Positions 26,062 to 35,145 of a stretch of DNA of 64,000 nucleotides are shown piece after piece. The DNA lies in assembly GCA_031429355.1 (NCBI GenBank), contig JANOZM010000004.1, positions 248,001-312,000 of the forward strand. The letters are read 5' to 3'. The position numbers and the translations under genes are program-made. This DNA comes from JANOZM01 sp031429355. GTDB lineage: Bacteria > Pseudomonadota > Gammaproteobacteria > Burkholderiales > Burkholderiaceae_E. Within the stretch, counting starts at the first letter, position 1; each line of letters opens with the position of its first letter. Below the pieces are notes generated by a model. The model had not been told where the DNA came from. It did no database searches and worked only from the letters and a program-made list of their open reading frames with translations.

Positions 26062-26850
26062 CTAGTTGGGCAAATCGCCCGCTGGGCGACCTAACCATTT
26101 TTGTGCCATTTTGTCTAAATCACCGTTTGCTTTGGCTTGCGCAATGATTTCGTTTACTTTGACACGTAACTTATCTTCGCCTTTGCCCACACCAATAAAA
26201 TTGGGCGAATCTTTAAGCAACAATTTGTACTCTACATTTACGCTGGGGTTTTTGGCCATCATGTTGCCAGCCACTGACGCGCCGGTAGCAATAACTTGAG
26301 TCTGTCCGGCAATAAATGCAGCCACCGTAGCCGCATTGTCTTCAAAGCGTTTAATGTCAGCGTTAGCCGGTGCAATTTTTGTCAGCTCTTGATCTTCTAA
26401 CGAGCCGCGAGTAACTGCAATTGTTTTTCCACCAAGATCGGCAGCAGTTTTTAAGTTCATTGCTTTGGAAGCAAAAGCTGCTTGGAAAAATGGTGAATAG
26501 GCGCTGGTAAAGTCGATTACTTTTTCGCGTTCGGCATTTTTACCTAACGTCGAAATAACTAAATCGGCTTTGCGAGTTTGCAAATACGGAATGCGGTTGG
26601 CTGAAGTGACTGGTACTAACTCAATTTTAACGCCCATCTTAGCGGCAATGTAACTGGCCATATCAACATCTAAGCCTTGTGGCTTTAAGTCGGTAGATAC
26701 AAAACCATAAGGAGGAAAGTCAGTAGGAACGGCAATTTTGATGAGCTTTTCTTTCATCACATCGTCCAACGCATCGGCTTGTGCTACGCCCAATCCCAAC
26801 ATTGAAACAGTAGCGACAAAGCTAATTAAAGTACGGCGAATTAAATTCAT
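26062..26850 (-). CDS. polar amino acid ABC transporter substrate-binding protein (SBP_bac_3)
   Basis: A 262-residue periplasmic binding protein of family 3. The signal peptide is TLISFVATVSMLGLGVAQA (cleavage about residue 26). The mature protein has the family motifs KIAVPTDFPPYGF, GLDVDMASYIAAKMGV and DLVISTLGKNAEREKVIDFT. The ligand is probably an amino acid. An ATPase gene is missing from the operon (order: binding protein, permease, permease), so the transporter probably uses an ATPase encoded elsewhere. Confidence 0.88.
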   Translation of the reverse strand: MNLIRRTLISFVATVSMLGLGVAQADALDDVMKEKLIKIAVPTDFPPYGFVSTDLKPQGLDVDMASYIAAKMGVKIELVPVTSANRIPYLQTRKADLVISTLGKNAEREKVIDFTSAYSPFFQAAFASKAMNLKTAADLGGKTIAVTRGSLEDQELTKIAPANADIKRFEDNAATVAAFIAGQTQVIATGASVAGNMMAKNPSVNVEYKLLLKDSPNFIGVGKGEDKLRVKVNEIIAQAKANGDLDKMAQKWLGRPAGDLPN

Positions 26851-26900
26851 AAGGGTCTCGAAATTTTTTAAATTAAGTGGTTTTTTGCTTTTTCACGGCT

Positions 26901-27869
26901 TTAGATATTGTATACAAATAGGCTGTCTTTTCGTGCAGCACCTGCGGCGCATAATTGGTCTACCAAGCCTTCACAAAATGCAACCCGTCCTTGTGGGCTG
27001 CTTTGCTTGCTCAGCAATTGCCTAAACAATCTAGCTTGGCTTAACGTTGATTCAAGTTGCGCACGCTCTAACTGCTCGCGGTCCAACAACATAAACTTTA
27101 GCAATACCCGTGCCGCTAATTTTTCGTGGCGACTCGGGTCTTCACGCAAGTACTTTAATTTTGAATGGGCTCGATCTAAGGCGGCGGTGATATTAGTAAA
27201 GGGCGCGCCGTGGCCCGGGATAACCCAATGAACATCCAGTTTGGCGATCATATCCAAGGTGTTTTGGTGTTCCTCAAACCCTGACTGCTGATCTAATTCG
27301 GGGAAGGTTATGCCAAAGCCGTTTTCCCAAAGTGCATCTGCAGAAATGAGTAGCTTCAGTTCGGGGCAGTGCAGCACAAACATGGTGTTGTCGTGGCCGG
27401 GTGCACCTAGAGCGTGCCAAGCAAAACCACCAAGCTGCAAGGTTTGGCCAAATTCAATTGTATGTGTAAACGTAAACCGATCGCACTCTTGGTTAGTAGC
27501 AGTGTAAGTGAGTTGCTCTGTGTTCCATTGGTGAACGGCATCTGCACAACCTGCAGGAATCGCCGTTAGCAATTGTGGATTGCGCGCTTGTAAAGATGCA
27601 TTACCGCCGCAATGATCAGAATGCAAATGCGTATTGATGATGCGTACTAATTCGACATCACCAGTGAGTTGCTGTGCATTGAGTTGCTGATAATGTTGTA
27701 AATGATAATCAATTAATTGTAGCGTTAACGCTTGATGCTTTTTATAACCCGTATCGACAACTGTCGCTTGGTGTTGCTCGAAAAATAAAATGTTATTTGC
27801 ACTTAGCCAGTCGCGCTCAATAAACCGCATGCTATCGGGTAGCTTAAACATTGGGCTGATTGCGCTCAT
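26901..27869 (-). CDS. MBL-fold metallo-hydrolase
   Basis: A 322-residue metallo-beta-lactamase-fold protein with a full metal site: THLHSDHCGG (HxHxDH), the His in APGHDNTMFVL, the Asp in SADALWENG and the His in VIPGHGAPF. A long C-terminal helical part (about 230-320) follows, as in LACTB2-like or glyoxalase II-related hydrolases. The reaction is not known. I choose ATG 27869, four bases after the upstream stop, although ATG 27920 inside the upstream gene is also open. It ends the long minus-strand run that begins with the leucine genes, so it may act on a thioester or ester intermediate there, by inference. Confidence 0.78.
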   Translation of the reverse strand: MSAISPMFKLPDSMRFIERDWLSANNILFFEQHQATVVDTGYKKHQALTLQLIDYHLQHYQQLNAQQLTGDVELVRIINTHLHSDHCGGNASLQARNPQLLTAIPAGCADAVHQWNTEQLTYTATNQECDRFTFTHTIEFGQTLQLGGFAWHALGAPGHDNTMFVLHCPELKLLISADALWENGFGITFPELDQQSGFEEHQNTLDMIAKLDVHWVIPGHGAPFTNITAALDRAHSKLKYLREDPSRHEKLAARVLLKFMLLDREQLERAQLESTLSQARLFRQLLSKQSSPQGRVAFCEGLVDQLCAAGAARKDSLFVYNI

Positions 27870-27873
27870 TAAA

Positions 27874-28329
27874 TTATCGTGTGGGGTTATGGTGCGCGAT
27901 GATTGTTTTAAACGCTTCAATTAACTCGGGTGTTCCTGCATTAAATCGTACGGGCCCAAGGGCACTGGTCACAGAAAGTCGTTTGGCAAATATACCCATT
28001 AACTGCACTTTGTTAATTTCGAACCAATTAACGTGTGGTTTATAAAAACTGGTGCGATGTAAGCCCTTCGAATCGATGCGCGTTTTGCCAAATAAAATTT
28101 GCCAACCGGTAGCCAGTACCACGCCACCTAAAGCGGCCATCTGCCAAAGCAAATTAGCGCTATTGGGTTGGGTCAACGCGACGTAGGCAAACCCTGCCAT
28201 TAATCCAACAACCATAAGGGCTACCAGCGCGCGAATGGGCAATGTGTAAGACCAGCCTTGCACGGGAGTAGCAAACTTGTCTTCAATTAGAACTGGCATT
28301 TCCAATTCTGGTTCAGTACCTGTTGTCAT
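27874..28329 (-). CDS. hypothetical two-helix membrane protein with PH-like tail
   Basis: A 151-residue protein that I do not recognise by name. Two hydrophobic helices (about 31-51 and 60-80) are followed by a soluble part (about 82-151) with TRIDSKGLHRTSFY and a final helix TPELIEAFKTIIAHH. That pattern resembles the bacterial PH-like domain placed after paired helices in small membrane proteins. It overlaps the DUF1289 gene by four bases (ATGA) and is followed by the MBL hydrolase gene. No enzymatic motif is seen. Confidence 0.6.
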   Translation of the reverse strand: MTTGTEPELEMPVLIEDKFATPVQGWSYTLPIRALVALMVVGLMAGFAYVALTQPNSANLLWQMAALGGVVLATGWQILFGKTRIDSKGLHRTSFYKPHVNWFEINKVQLMGIFAKRLSVTSALGPVRFNAGTPELIEAFKTIIAHHNPTR

Positions 28330-28559
28330 GCTGCTCTACGCTGGTTAATGTTGCGCCACACCGTGCTTTTTTCGGCATTGCTCATGTTACCCCAGAGCGC
28401 AATTTCGTCGAGGGTTCGGGTGCAGCCATTGCACAAACCCGTGTTGGCGTCCATCACACAAACGGAAATACAGGGTGATGGAACCGATGGGATTGGAGCA
28501 ACTGGTTTTGGTGTTGTTAAATTATTCAAGATTGCACTAACTGTTGTTGACGCATCCAC
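28326..28559 (-). CDS. DUF1289 family protein
   Basis: A 77-residue protein with the DUF1289 pattern PSPCISVCVMD, then GLCNGCTRTLDEIALWGNMS and a basic tail (WRNINQRR). Four cysteines (PSPC, SVCVM, GLCNG, GCTRT) form the family's likely metal-binding site, perhaps an Fe-S or zinc knuckle. The function is unknown. The reading frame overlaps the end of the HMG-CoA lyase gene by 34 bases. A later start (TTG in the ILNNLT region) would remove most of the overlap without touching the conserved core. Confidence 0.8.
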   Translation of the reverse strand: MDASTTVSAILNNLTTPKPVAPIPSVPSPCISVCVMDANTGLCNGCTRTLDEIALWGNMSNAEKSTVWRNINQRRAA

Positions 28560-29476
28560 AGCGCGCGACCGGCGCGAGATGAACTAGGGCGGCCTAGTTG
28601 CTCGCTAATCCAAGCACCTGTAGCCACAAGTTGATCTAAATCGATACCGGTTTGATAACCCATACCGTGTAAAAGGTAAATAACATCTTCACTAGCAACG
28701 TTTCCGGTTGCGCCCTTTGCATACGGGCAGCCACCCAAGCCTGCAACCGATGTGTCGAAGTTGGTAATGCCAACATCAAGTGCGGCCATAATATTGGCTA
28801 ACGCTTGCCCATAAGTGTCGTGGAAGTGTCCGGTTAACTGTGCAATTGGATAAACTTTTGCGCAAGCGCTAAGCACTTCTTTGGCTTGTCCAGCGGTGCC
28901 TACGCCAATGGTGTCGGCGATACCAATTTCGTGGCAGCCAAGCGCTGCTAGACGTTGCAACACATCAATCACTGACGCAACTGGTACATCGCCTTGGTAG
29001 GGGCAACCAAAGGCCGTGGAGACTGCCGCGCGTAGGCGAATTTTGTTGTCGAGTGCAGCTTTTGCAACAGGCGCAAACCGGTCAATCGATTCTGCAATCG
29101 AGCAATTAATATTGCGCTGCGAAAATGCCTCGCTAGCCGCACCAAAAATAACGATTTCATCGGCTCCCGCCGCCAAGGCCGCCTCAAAGCCTTTTAGATT
29201 TGGCGTAAGTGCAGAATAAGTAACACCCGCCTTACGTGTGATGTCTCGCATCACGTCGCTGCCATCAGCCATTTGCGGCACCCACTTTGGCGACACAAAA
29301 GAAGCTGATTCAACGTTGCTAAAACCGGCTGCGCTTAAACGATTCACCAACTCTACTTTAATGGCTGTAGGAATTTGTTGCTTCTCGTTTTGCAAACCGT
29401 CGCGTGGGCCGACTTCGACGACGCGAATAGATTGTTTTGTTTTGCGCTTGTCGGAGGTGTTGTTCACTTCTTGCAT
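28526..29476 (-). CDS. mvaB: hydroxymethylglutaryl-CoA lyase
   Basis: A 316-residue TIM-barrel lyase that cleaves HMG-CoA to acetyl-CoA and acetoacetate, the last step of leucine catabolism (LiuE). Visible motifs are VEVGPRDGLQNEK (metal- and substrate-binding Arg and Asp), GHFHDTYGQALAN (His metal ligands) and the catalytic-loop Cys in GLGGCPYAKGATGN. The length is normal (about 300-320). It starts at ATG 29476, one base inside the TAA of the carboxylase alpha gene (TAATG), so it is coupled to it. Confidence 0.95.
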   Translation of the reverse strand: MQEVNNTSDKRKTKQSIRVVEVGPRDGLQNEKQQIPTAIKVELVNRLSAAGFSNVESASFVSPKWVPQMADGSDVMRDITRKAGVTYSALTPNLKGFEAALAAGADEIVIFGAASEAFSQRNINCSIAESIDRFAPVAKAALDNKIRLRAAVSTAFGCPYQGDVPVASVIDVLQRLAALGCHEIGIADTIGVGTAGQAKEVLSACAKVYPIAQLTGHFHDTYGQALANIMAALDVGITNFDTSVAGLGGCPYAKGATGNVASEDVIYLLHGMGYQTGIDLDQLVATGAWISEQLGRPSSSRAGRALWMRQQQLVQS

Positions 29477-31602
29477 TATTTACTCGCAGTCATTCTTAAC
29501 AAAATAGCCCCGTCGGTTACTTGGTCACCAACGCGAAACAAAAACTCTTCGAGTGTTCCATCACTAGGGGCAGTAAGGGTGTGCTCCATTTTCATCGCTT
29601 CCATAACCAACAGCGCTTGGCCTTGTTTTATGATCGAACCAGGCTCGACCAATAACGCCACAATTTTACCTGGCATCGGTGCCGTTACCGAACCACCGGC
29701 TGCCGCTGTCTTGTTGACCCAACTGAGTTCTGGCACTTTTTTAAACGATAGCGGTACACCGTTATTAAACACGATCCAGTGGCTCGCGGTTTCTAATACG
29801 CTGGCCTGAATAGTTTGCGACCCAATAATGCAGTGCAGACGTTTGCCTACGGGCTTAGTTGTGGCATGTGAATTGTGCGCAGTTGCGCCGTGCTCTGCAG
29901 CGTTTTGTACCGTTGCGTGGGTAAGCAATTGCGGCGCTGACAAGCAATGTAGCTCGCCGCCATTAACCGAAAGTGTGTAACCTTGTTTTGCATAACTAAT
30001 CGCGATGCTATAAAGCTGCTCGTTGTGCTCTAACTGAACAACGCGTGTTAGCGGGGTATACAGCCTAAAGCCATCGACACTATCCCAAGGGTTGCCACTC
30101 GCCGCTTTAGCTAAGTTGCTTTGTTCTTGTTCTTTTGCGAGTAAAGCGGCTGTTGCTAAACAAAGCTGCACTTCAAGCGCAGTGGAAGACGGTGCAAACA
30201 AAAACTCGCGTTCACGTTCAATTAAGCCCGTATCCAAATCGGCTTTGACAAACGAAGCGCATTGCATGAGCCGCTGCAAAAATTCACCATTGGTCACCAA
30301 TGGCGCCACTTCGAATTCTTGAAGCGCCGACAACATACGTGCAATCGCACTCGCGCGATCCGGCCCCCACACAATTAACTTGGCAATCATTGGGTCGTAA
30401 AATGGACTAATCTCGCCACCCGCTTGGATGCCACTATCGATACGCACCGATGCGGGATTGCCTTGCATACGTTGTCCTAGAGGGTGCGCTGTCTGCCCCG
30501 TAGTAAAGCGTACTGCGTTGGGTTGTTGCAATAAGTCGATAGGGCCGGTTGCGGGCAAAAACCCTTTGCTAGGGTTCTCGGCGTAAATGCGTGCCTCGAT
30601 GGAATGACCGTCAATGCGCAGTTGCGCTTGCGTTAACGGCAGTGGTTCGCCAGCCGCAGCCCGTAATTGCCATTCCACTAAATCAAGCCCGCAAATCATT
30701 TCGGTTACGGGATGTTCTACTTGCAAGCGAGTATTCATTTCCATGAAGTAAAACACGCCGCTAGGCTCGGCAATAAATTCAACCGTGCCCGCACCAACGT
30801 AACCCACGGCCTTAGCAGCCGATACAGCAGCTTCGCCCATTTGTTTGCGGCGCTCGTCGGTCATACCGGGTGCGGGGGCTTCTTCAATAACTTTTTGGTG
30901 GCGGCGTTGTACCGAGCAATCGCGCTCAAACAAGTAAACGCATTCGCCTTTAGTGTCGGCAAACACTTGCACTTCGATATGACGGGGTTTGGTTAAATAG
31001 CGCTCGATTAAAACATGGTCGTCACCAAAACTAGCTTTTGCTTCGCGCTGGCATGAGGCCAAGGCTGCCGCGAATTCGGCAGCACTGGTGACGATGCGCA
31101 TACCTTTACCGCCACCACCTGCGCTGGCTTTAATTAACACCGGAAATCCCATTTGCACTGCATGCGCTTGCAAAAATTCGGGCTCTTGGCGGTCGCCGTG
31201 ATAACCAGGTACTAACGGCACACCGGCTTTCTCCATTAATGACTTAGCGGCTGACTTACTACCCATTGCTGCAATAGCACTCGCTGGTGGGCCAATAAAC
31301 ACGACGCCGTTTGCTGCACAGTCGTTAGCAAATTGTTCGTTCTCGGATAAAAAACCGTAGCCTGGGTGTACTGCTTGAGCGCCCGTTTTTTTGGCGATTT
31401 CTAAAATTAAATCGGCGCGTAAATAACTATCGCGCGCGGCAGCGGGCCCGAGACGAAACGCTTGGTCGGCCATCCGCACATGGGGCGCGTTTGCATCGGC
31501 GTCGCTATACACGGCAACAGTTTGTATGCCGAGTCGTTTAGCTGTGCTAATGACACGACAAGCAATTTCACCGCGATTGGCAATGAGTATTTTATTGAAC
31601 AT
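29476..31602 (-). CDS. liuD: methylcrotonyl-CoA carboxylase biotin-containing subunit alpha
   Basis: A 708-residue biotin-dependent carboxylase subunit. The N-terminal biotin carboxylase domain (1-450) starts MFNKILIANRGEIACRV, with the ATP-binding glycine loop KASAGGGGKGMRIV, EAPAPGM and MNTRLQVEHPVTE. A middle BT-type domain follows, and the C-terminal biotinyl domain carries VMEAMKMEH with the biotinyl Lys at about 671. It carboxylates 3-methylcrotonyl-CoA together with the beta subunit encoded two genes upstream. The context (isovaleryl-CoA dehydrogenase, beta subunit, hydratase, lyase) supports MCC rather than propionyl- or geranyl-CoA carboxylase. Confidence 0.95.
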   Translation of the reverse strand: MFNKILIANRGEIACRVISTAKRLGIQTVAVYSDADANAPHVRMADQAFRLGPAAARDSYLRADLILEIAKKTGAQAVHPGYGFLSENEQFANDCAANGVVFIGPPASAIAAMGSKSAAKSLMEKAGVPLVPGYHGDRQEPEFLQAHAVQMGFPVLIKASAGGGGKGMRIVTSAAEFAAALASCQREAKASFGDDHVLIERYLTKPRHIEVQVFADTKGECVYLFERDCSVQRRHQKVIEEAPAPGMTDERRKQMGEAAVSAAKAVGYVGAGTVEFIAEPSGVFYFMEMNTRLQVEHPVTEMICGLDLVEWQLRAAAGEPLPLTQAQLRIDGHSIEARIYAENPSKGFLPATGPIDLLQQPNAVRFTTGQTAHPLGQRMQGNPASVRIDSGIQAGGEISPFYDPMIAKLIVWGPDRASAIARMLSALQEFEVAPLVTNGEFLQRLMQCASFVKADLDTGLIEREREFLFAPSSTALEVQLCLATAALLAKEQEQSNLAKAASGNPWDSVDGFRLYTPLTRVVQLEHNEQLYSIAISYAKQGYTLSVNGGELHCLSAPQLLTHATVQNAAEHGATAHNSHATTKPVGKRLHCIIGSQTIQASVLETASHWIVFNNGVPLSFKKVPELSWVNKTAAAGGSVTAPMPGKIVALLVEPGSIIKQGQALLVMEAMKMEHTLTAPSDGTLEEFLFRVGDQVTDGAILLRMTASK

Positions 31603-31632
31603 AATTTTTATTAAACATCGTTTTTATTCAAC

Positions 31633-32439
31633 TTAAAGGTGTGCTGTATCGATTGCGGCCACCCAACTTGGTTTGCGCTTTTCAAAAAAAGCCGCAATTC
31701 CTTCTTGCGCTTCATCGCTCGCGCGGCATTGGGCAATCCGGTGTGCGGTCTCTGTTGCCAACGCCGTCGAAATTTCTTTGCCTTCTATGTCACGGATTAA
31801 CTGTTTGGCTTTGTTCAACGCGTCGGGCGCTCCTAGCAAAAGCGCACCTAACATTTCATTCACGCTGGCATCAAGCTCTTCTTCAGGGCATAGGTCGTGT
31901 ACAAAACCAATGCGATAAGCCTCTGCCGCATCAAACACTTCGGCGCTTAAAAAATAGCGCCGTGCTTGGCGTTCACCCATTGCTTTAATTACGTAAGGCG
32001 AAATTGTCGCCGGAATTAAGCCCAGTTTTACTTCGGATAAACAAAACTTCGTAAAGTGCGCTGCAATCGCCACATCACAGGCGGCCACCAAACCCATTGC
32101 ACCGGCAAAGGCGCTACCTTGCACGCGTGCTAGTGTGGGCTTTGGGCTTTCGTAAATCAATTGCATTAAGCTGGCCAACTGCATCGAATCGGCCACTGCC
32201 TGTTCGGGCGTCATATCCTTTGCTTTACGCATCCAATTTAAATCGCCGCCCGCACAAAATGCTTTACCGCGTCCAGCTAATACAATGGCGCGAATGTCAT
32301 CGTCTTCGATCGCTGCGGATACGGCTTCGTTTAGCTCAGCAATCATGACATCGTTCATGGCGTTGCGCACATCGGGACGGTTTAACCAAATAACGGCAAC
32401 CGATTGTTGAATTTGAGTTTCAATTGTTTGGAAGGTCAT
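31633..32439 (-). CDS. liuC: enoyl-CoA hydratase, probably methylglutaconyl-CoA hydratase
   Basis: A 268-residue crotonase-fold enzyme. It shows NRPDVRNAMND, the oxyanion-hole segment AGRGKAFCAGGDLNWMR, and GSAFAGAMGLVAACDVAIA with FCLSEVKLGLIPATI. In the leucine pathway LiuC hydrates 3-methylglutaconyl-CoA to HMG-CoA, and position between the two carboxylase subunit genes supports this. I start at ATG 32439 (MTFQTIETQ), because the longer reading from 32505 adds a cysteine-rich stretch that overlaps the upstream gene and is not part of the fold. Confidence 0.92.
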   Translation of the reverse strand: MTFQTIETQIQQSVAVIWLNRPDVRNAMNDVMIAELNEAVSAAIEDDDIRAIVLAGRGKAFCAGGDLNWMRKAKDMTPEQAVADSMQLASLMQLIYESPKPTLARVQGSAFAGAMGLVAACDVAIAAHFTKFCLSEVKLGLIPATISPYVIKAMGERQARRYFLSAEVFDAAEAYRIGFVHDLCPEEELDASVNEMLGALLLGAPDALNKAKQLIRDIEGKEISTALATETAHRIAQCRASDEAQEGIAAFFEKRKPSWVAAIDTAHL

Positions 32440-32461
32440 GTCGATATTCTTATTGTTTGTA

Positions 32462-34069
32462 TTACATTCGGAACACACCATATTGCGTATCCGCAATAGG
32501 TGCATTCAAACTGGCTGAAAGGGCTAGGGCTAGAACCTGACGCGTATCTGCGGGGTCGATTACACCATCATCCCAAAGGCGCGCGCTGGCGTAGTAAGGG
32601 TGGCCCTGCACTTCGTATTGTTGGCGTATTGGTTCTTTAAAATCAGCTTCTTCTTGCGCGCTCCATTGGCCGCCTTTGGACTCTATTCCGTCACGTTTGA
32701 CAGTGGCTAAAACCGCAGCGGCTTGCTCTCCACCCATCACGCTAATGCGGGCGTTGGGCCACATCCATAAAAAGCGTGGTTCGTAAGCGCGGCCACACAT
32801 CCCGTAATTGCCCGCTCCAAACGAGCCACCAATAATGACCGTAAATTTTGGCACCTTGGCGCAACTAACAGCCGTTACCATTTTGGCACCGGCGCGCGCA
32901 ATGCCGTCGTTTTCGTATTTGCGTCCGACCATAAAGCCGGTGATGTTTTGTAAAAACACTAAAGGGATTTTGCGTTGGCAACACAGTTCGATAAAGTGCG
33001 CGCCTTTGTTCGCTGACTCAGCAAACAAAATACCATTGTTAGCCACAATGCCAACTGGCATACCGGCAATGTGCGCGAAGCCGGTTACTAAAGTTGCACC
33101 GTAGCGCGCCTTAAATTCATCGAAGTCCGAACCGTCCACAATTCGGGCAATCACTTCACGAATATCAAAGGGCTTGCGGGTATCGGTTGGAATAACGCCA
33201 TACAATTCATGTGAATCGTATTTGGGCGGGCGTGGGGGTGCTAGTTGTAGTTCGACATTTTTTTTACGGTTAAGCCGTGCAATTGCAGCGCGTGCTAAAG
33301 CCAGTGCGTGTTGATCGTCTTCGGCCAAATGATCGGCTACGCCTGAAAGGCGTGTATGAACATCGCCACCGCCCAAATCTTCGGCCGTCACTACTTCGCC
33401 GGTGGCTGCCTTAACTAAGGGTGGGCCGCCTAAAAATATGGTGCCTTGGTTCTTAACAATAATGGTTTCGTCGCTCATGGCGGGCACGTATGCGCCACCG
33501 GCAGTACACGAACCCATGACCACCGCAATTTGTGGAATGCCTTGTGCCGACATATTGGCCTGGTTAAAAAATATTCGTCCAAAGTGATCGCGGTCGGGAA
33601 ACACTTCGTCTTGGTTGGGTAAATTTGCACCACCCGAGTCGACCAAATAAATACAAGGCAAATTATTCTGAGCGGCAATTTCTTGGGCACGTAAATGTTT
33701 CTTTACGGTAATGGGGTAGTACGTTCCGCCCTTAACCGTTGCATCGTTGCAGACCACCATGCATTCGATGCCAGCAACCCGTCCAATACCCGCAATTACG
33801 CCGCCGCACGGCGCGTCGTTGTTATACATGCCGTAACCCGCAAGGCCGGCAACTTCTAAAAATGGCGAGCCAGCGTCTAGTAATCGTTGCACCCGTTCGC
33901 GCGGCAATAACTTACCGCGCGCCGTATGTTTTGCCCGAGCCGCTTCACCGCCGCCTGCAGCAAGCATTGTTAGCTTCTCGCGCAGGTCGGCTACAAGGGT
34001 CTGCAAGGCTTGCGCGTTGGCTTCGAAGTCTGCCGAGCGGGTATTTGTTTTCGATTCAATGATTGGCAT
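32462..34069 (-). CDS. liuB: methylcrotonyl-CoA carboxylase beta subunit (carboxyltransferase)
   Basis: A 535-residue carboxyltransferase, the normal length of MCC beta. Both crotonase-like halves are present: AGIGRVAGIECMVVCNDATV, LVDSGGANLPNQDEVFPD and GSCTAGGAYVPAMSDE in the first; GIVANNGILFAESANKGAHF, FLQNITGFMVG and GGSFGAGNYGMCGRAY with WPNARISVMGGEQAA in the second. It transfers carboxyl from biotin to 3-methylcrotonyl-CoA. It lies upstream of liuC and liuD on the minus strand. Confidence 0.95.
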   Translation of the reverse strand: MPIIESKTNTRSADFEANAQALQTLVADLREKLTMLAAGGGEAARAKHTARGKLLPRERVQRLLDAGSPFLEVAGLAGYGMYNNDAPCGGVIAGIGRVAGIECMVVCNDATVKGGTYYPITVKKHLRAQEIAAQNNLPCIYLVDSGGANLPNQDEVFPDRDHFGRIFFNQANMSAQGIPQIAVVMGSCTAGGAYVPAMSDETIIVKNQGTIFLGGPPLVKAATGEVVTAEDLGGGDVHTRLSGVADHLAEDDQHALALARAAIARLNRKKNVELQLAPPRPPKYDSHELYGVIPTDTRKPFDIREVIARIVDGSDFDEFKARYGATLVTGFAHIAGMPVGIVANNGILFAESANKGAHFIELCCQRKIPLVFLQNITGFMVGRKYENDGIARAGAKMVTAVSCAKVPKFTVIIGGSFGAGNYGMCGRAYEPRFLWMWPNARISVMGGEQAAAVLATVKRDGIESKGGQWSAQEEADFKEPIRQQYEVQGHPYYASARLWDDGVIDPADTRQVLALALSASLNAPIADTQYGVFRM

Positions 34070-34115
34070 AAATAGTGTTTAGTGTTTGCGATTAACGAAT
34101 GTTTAACGCAAAGTT

Positions 34116-35132
34116 TTATGAAGATCGAACTGCTTTTTCACCCACTGGTGCACCGCTTTTTTTCCACTCGGCAAAGCCACCGTCCATATGAGCAAGGCGT
34201 GGCAGTACACCCATTTCTTGCACAGCTGCAGCAGTTAACGCCGAACGCCAACCTGCTGCACAAAAGAATACAAATTTTTTCGCGGGATCAAAAGCCGGTT
34301 TGTAATACGGGCTGTTAGGGTCGACCCAAAATTCCACCATGCCGCGCGGTGCGTGCAGTGCGTTGGGGACAATGCCTTCGCGTTCTAGTTCGCGCGGATC
34401 GCGCAGATCGACAAACACAACATCTGGCTGGCCATACAGCGCTTGGGCTTGCGCCACGGTGAGCGTTTCTACTTTTGCATTGGCTTGATCGATTAAAGTT
34501 TTATAACCCTTGCCGCCCAATTTTTGTTTGATGCGCGCTTCTAATTGCCCTAAGCGATCAACACCCCAAAAGCGTTCGCCATCTAAAACAAATGTTGGCG
34601 CTCCAAAAACTTTTTTTGTTTCGGCTTCTTTGGTGTTGTCAGCTAGTTTTTGTCGAGCATCGGGGTTTTGAATGTTAGCGGCCAATTCGTCTGGGTCTAT
34701 ACCGATGGTTTGCGCGACGCGCTGCATCGTGGGGACATCGTTTAAGTTGCCATCGTTTACAAACAATTCGCGAAACATTAACAATGCAAATTGTTGTGCT
34801 GCTGTTGCGCCTTTGGTTTGCTCGATCCACAACGTAGCGCGCCCAACCGATGCAGAGCCTTGCGGAAATACGGTGGGGAACTTGAATGTAATACCCGATA
34901 GTTCGGCAGTGCGCAAAATATCGTCGCGTGAGTAAGATGCTTTCCACTCATGCGCGCTAGTTAATAAACCAGCGCCGGTAATTTTAAAAATACTACCTAA
35001 TTGAAAAGGTTTCCAATGCACGGGCAAACTGTATGACGACGCGAGCGTGTTAATTTGTTCGGCTGCAAAGTAGGCATAGGGCGAACTGAAATCAAAGAAA
35101 AATTCTAAGGTGGGTTGGGTCGTTGTATTCAT
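34116..35132 (-). CDS. DsbA-fold HCCA isomerase-like/rhodanese fusion
   Basis: A 338-residue two-domain protein. Residues 1-205 are a DsbA-family thioredoxin fold of the 2-hydroxychromene-2-carboxylate isomerase/kappa GST type (FFFDFSSPYAYFAAEQ, VFGAPTFVLDGERFWGVDRL), with a Ser in the active-site position. Residues 225-335 are a rhodanese domain (VVFVDLRDPRELEREGI, active-site Cys291 in FFCAAGWRSA, HMDGGFAEWKKSG). These two are usually separate proteins. The join is in one frame with no internal stop. It lies inside the leucine cluster between the carboxylase beta gene and an acyl-CoA dehydrogenase. A glutathione- or sulfur-linked role is possible but unproven. Confidence 0.82.
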   Translation of the reverse strand: MNTTTQPTLEFFFDFSSPYAYFAAEQINTLASSYSLPVHWKPFQLGSIFKITGAGLLTSAHEWKASYSRDDILRTAELSGITFKFPTVFPQGSASVGRATLWIEQTKGATAAQQFALLMFRELFVNDGNLNDVPTMQRVAQTIGIDPDELAANIQNPDARQKLADNTKEAETKKVFGAPTFVLDGERFWGVDRLGQLEARIKQKLGGKGYKTLIDQANAKVETLTVAQAQALYGQPDVVFVDLRDPRELEREGIVPNALHAPRGMVEFWVDPNSPYYKPAFDPAKKFVFFCAAGWRSALTAAAVQEMGVLPRLAHMDGGFAEWKKSGAPVGEKAVRSS

Positions 35133-35145
35133 GGTCTTCTTTTAA

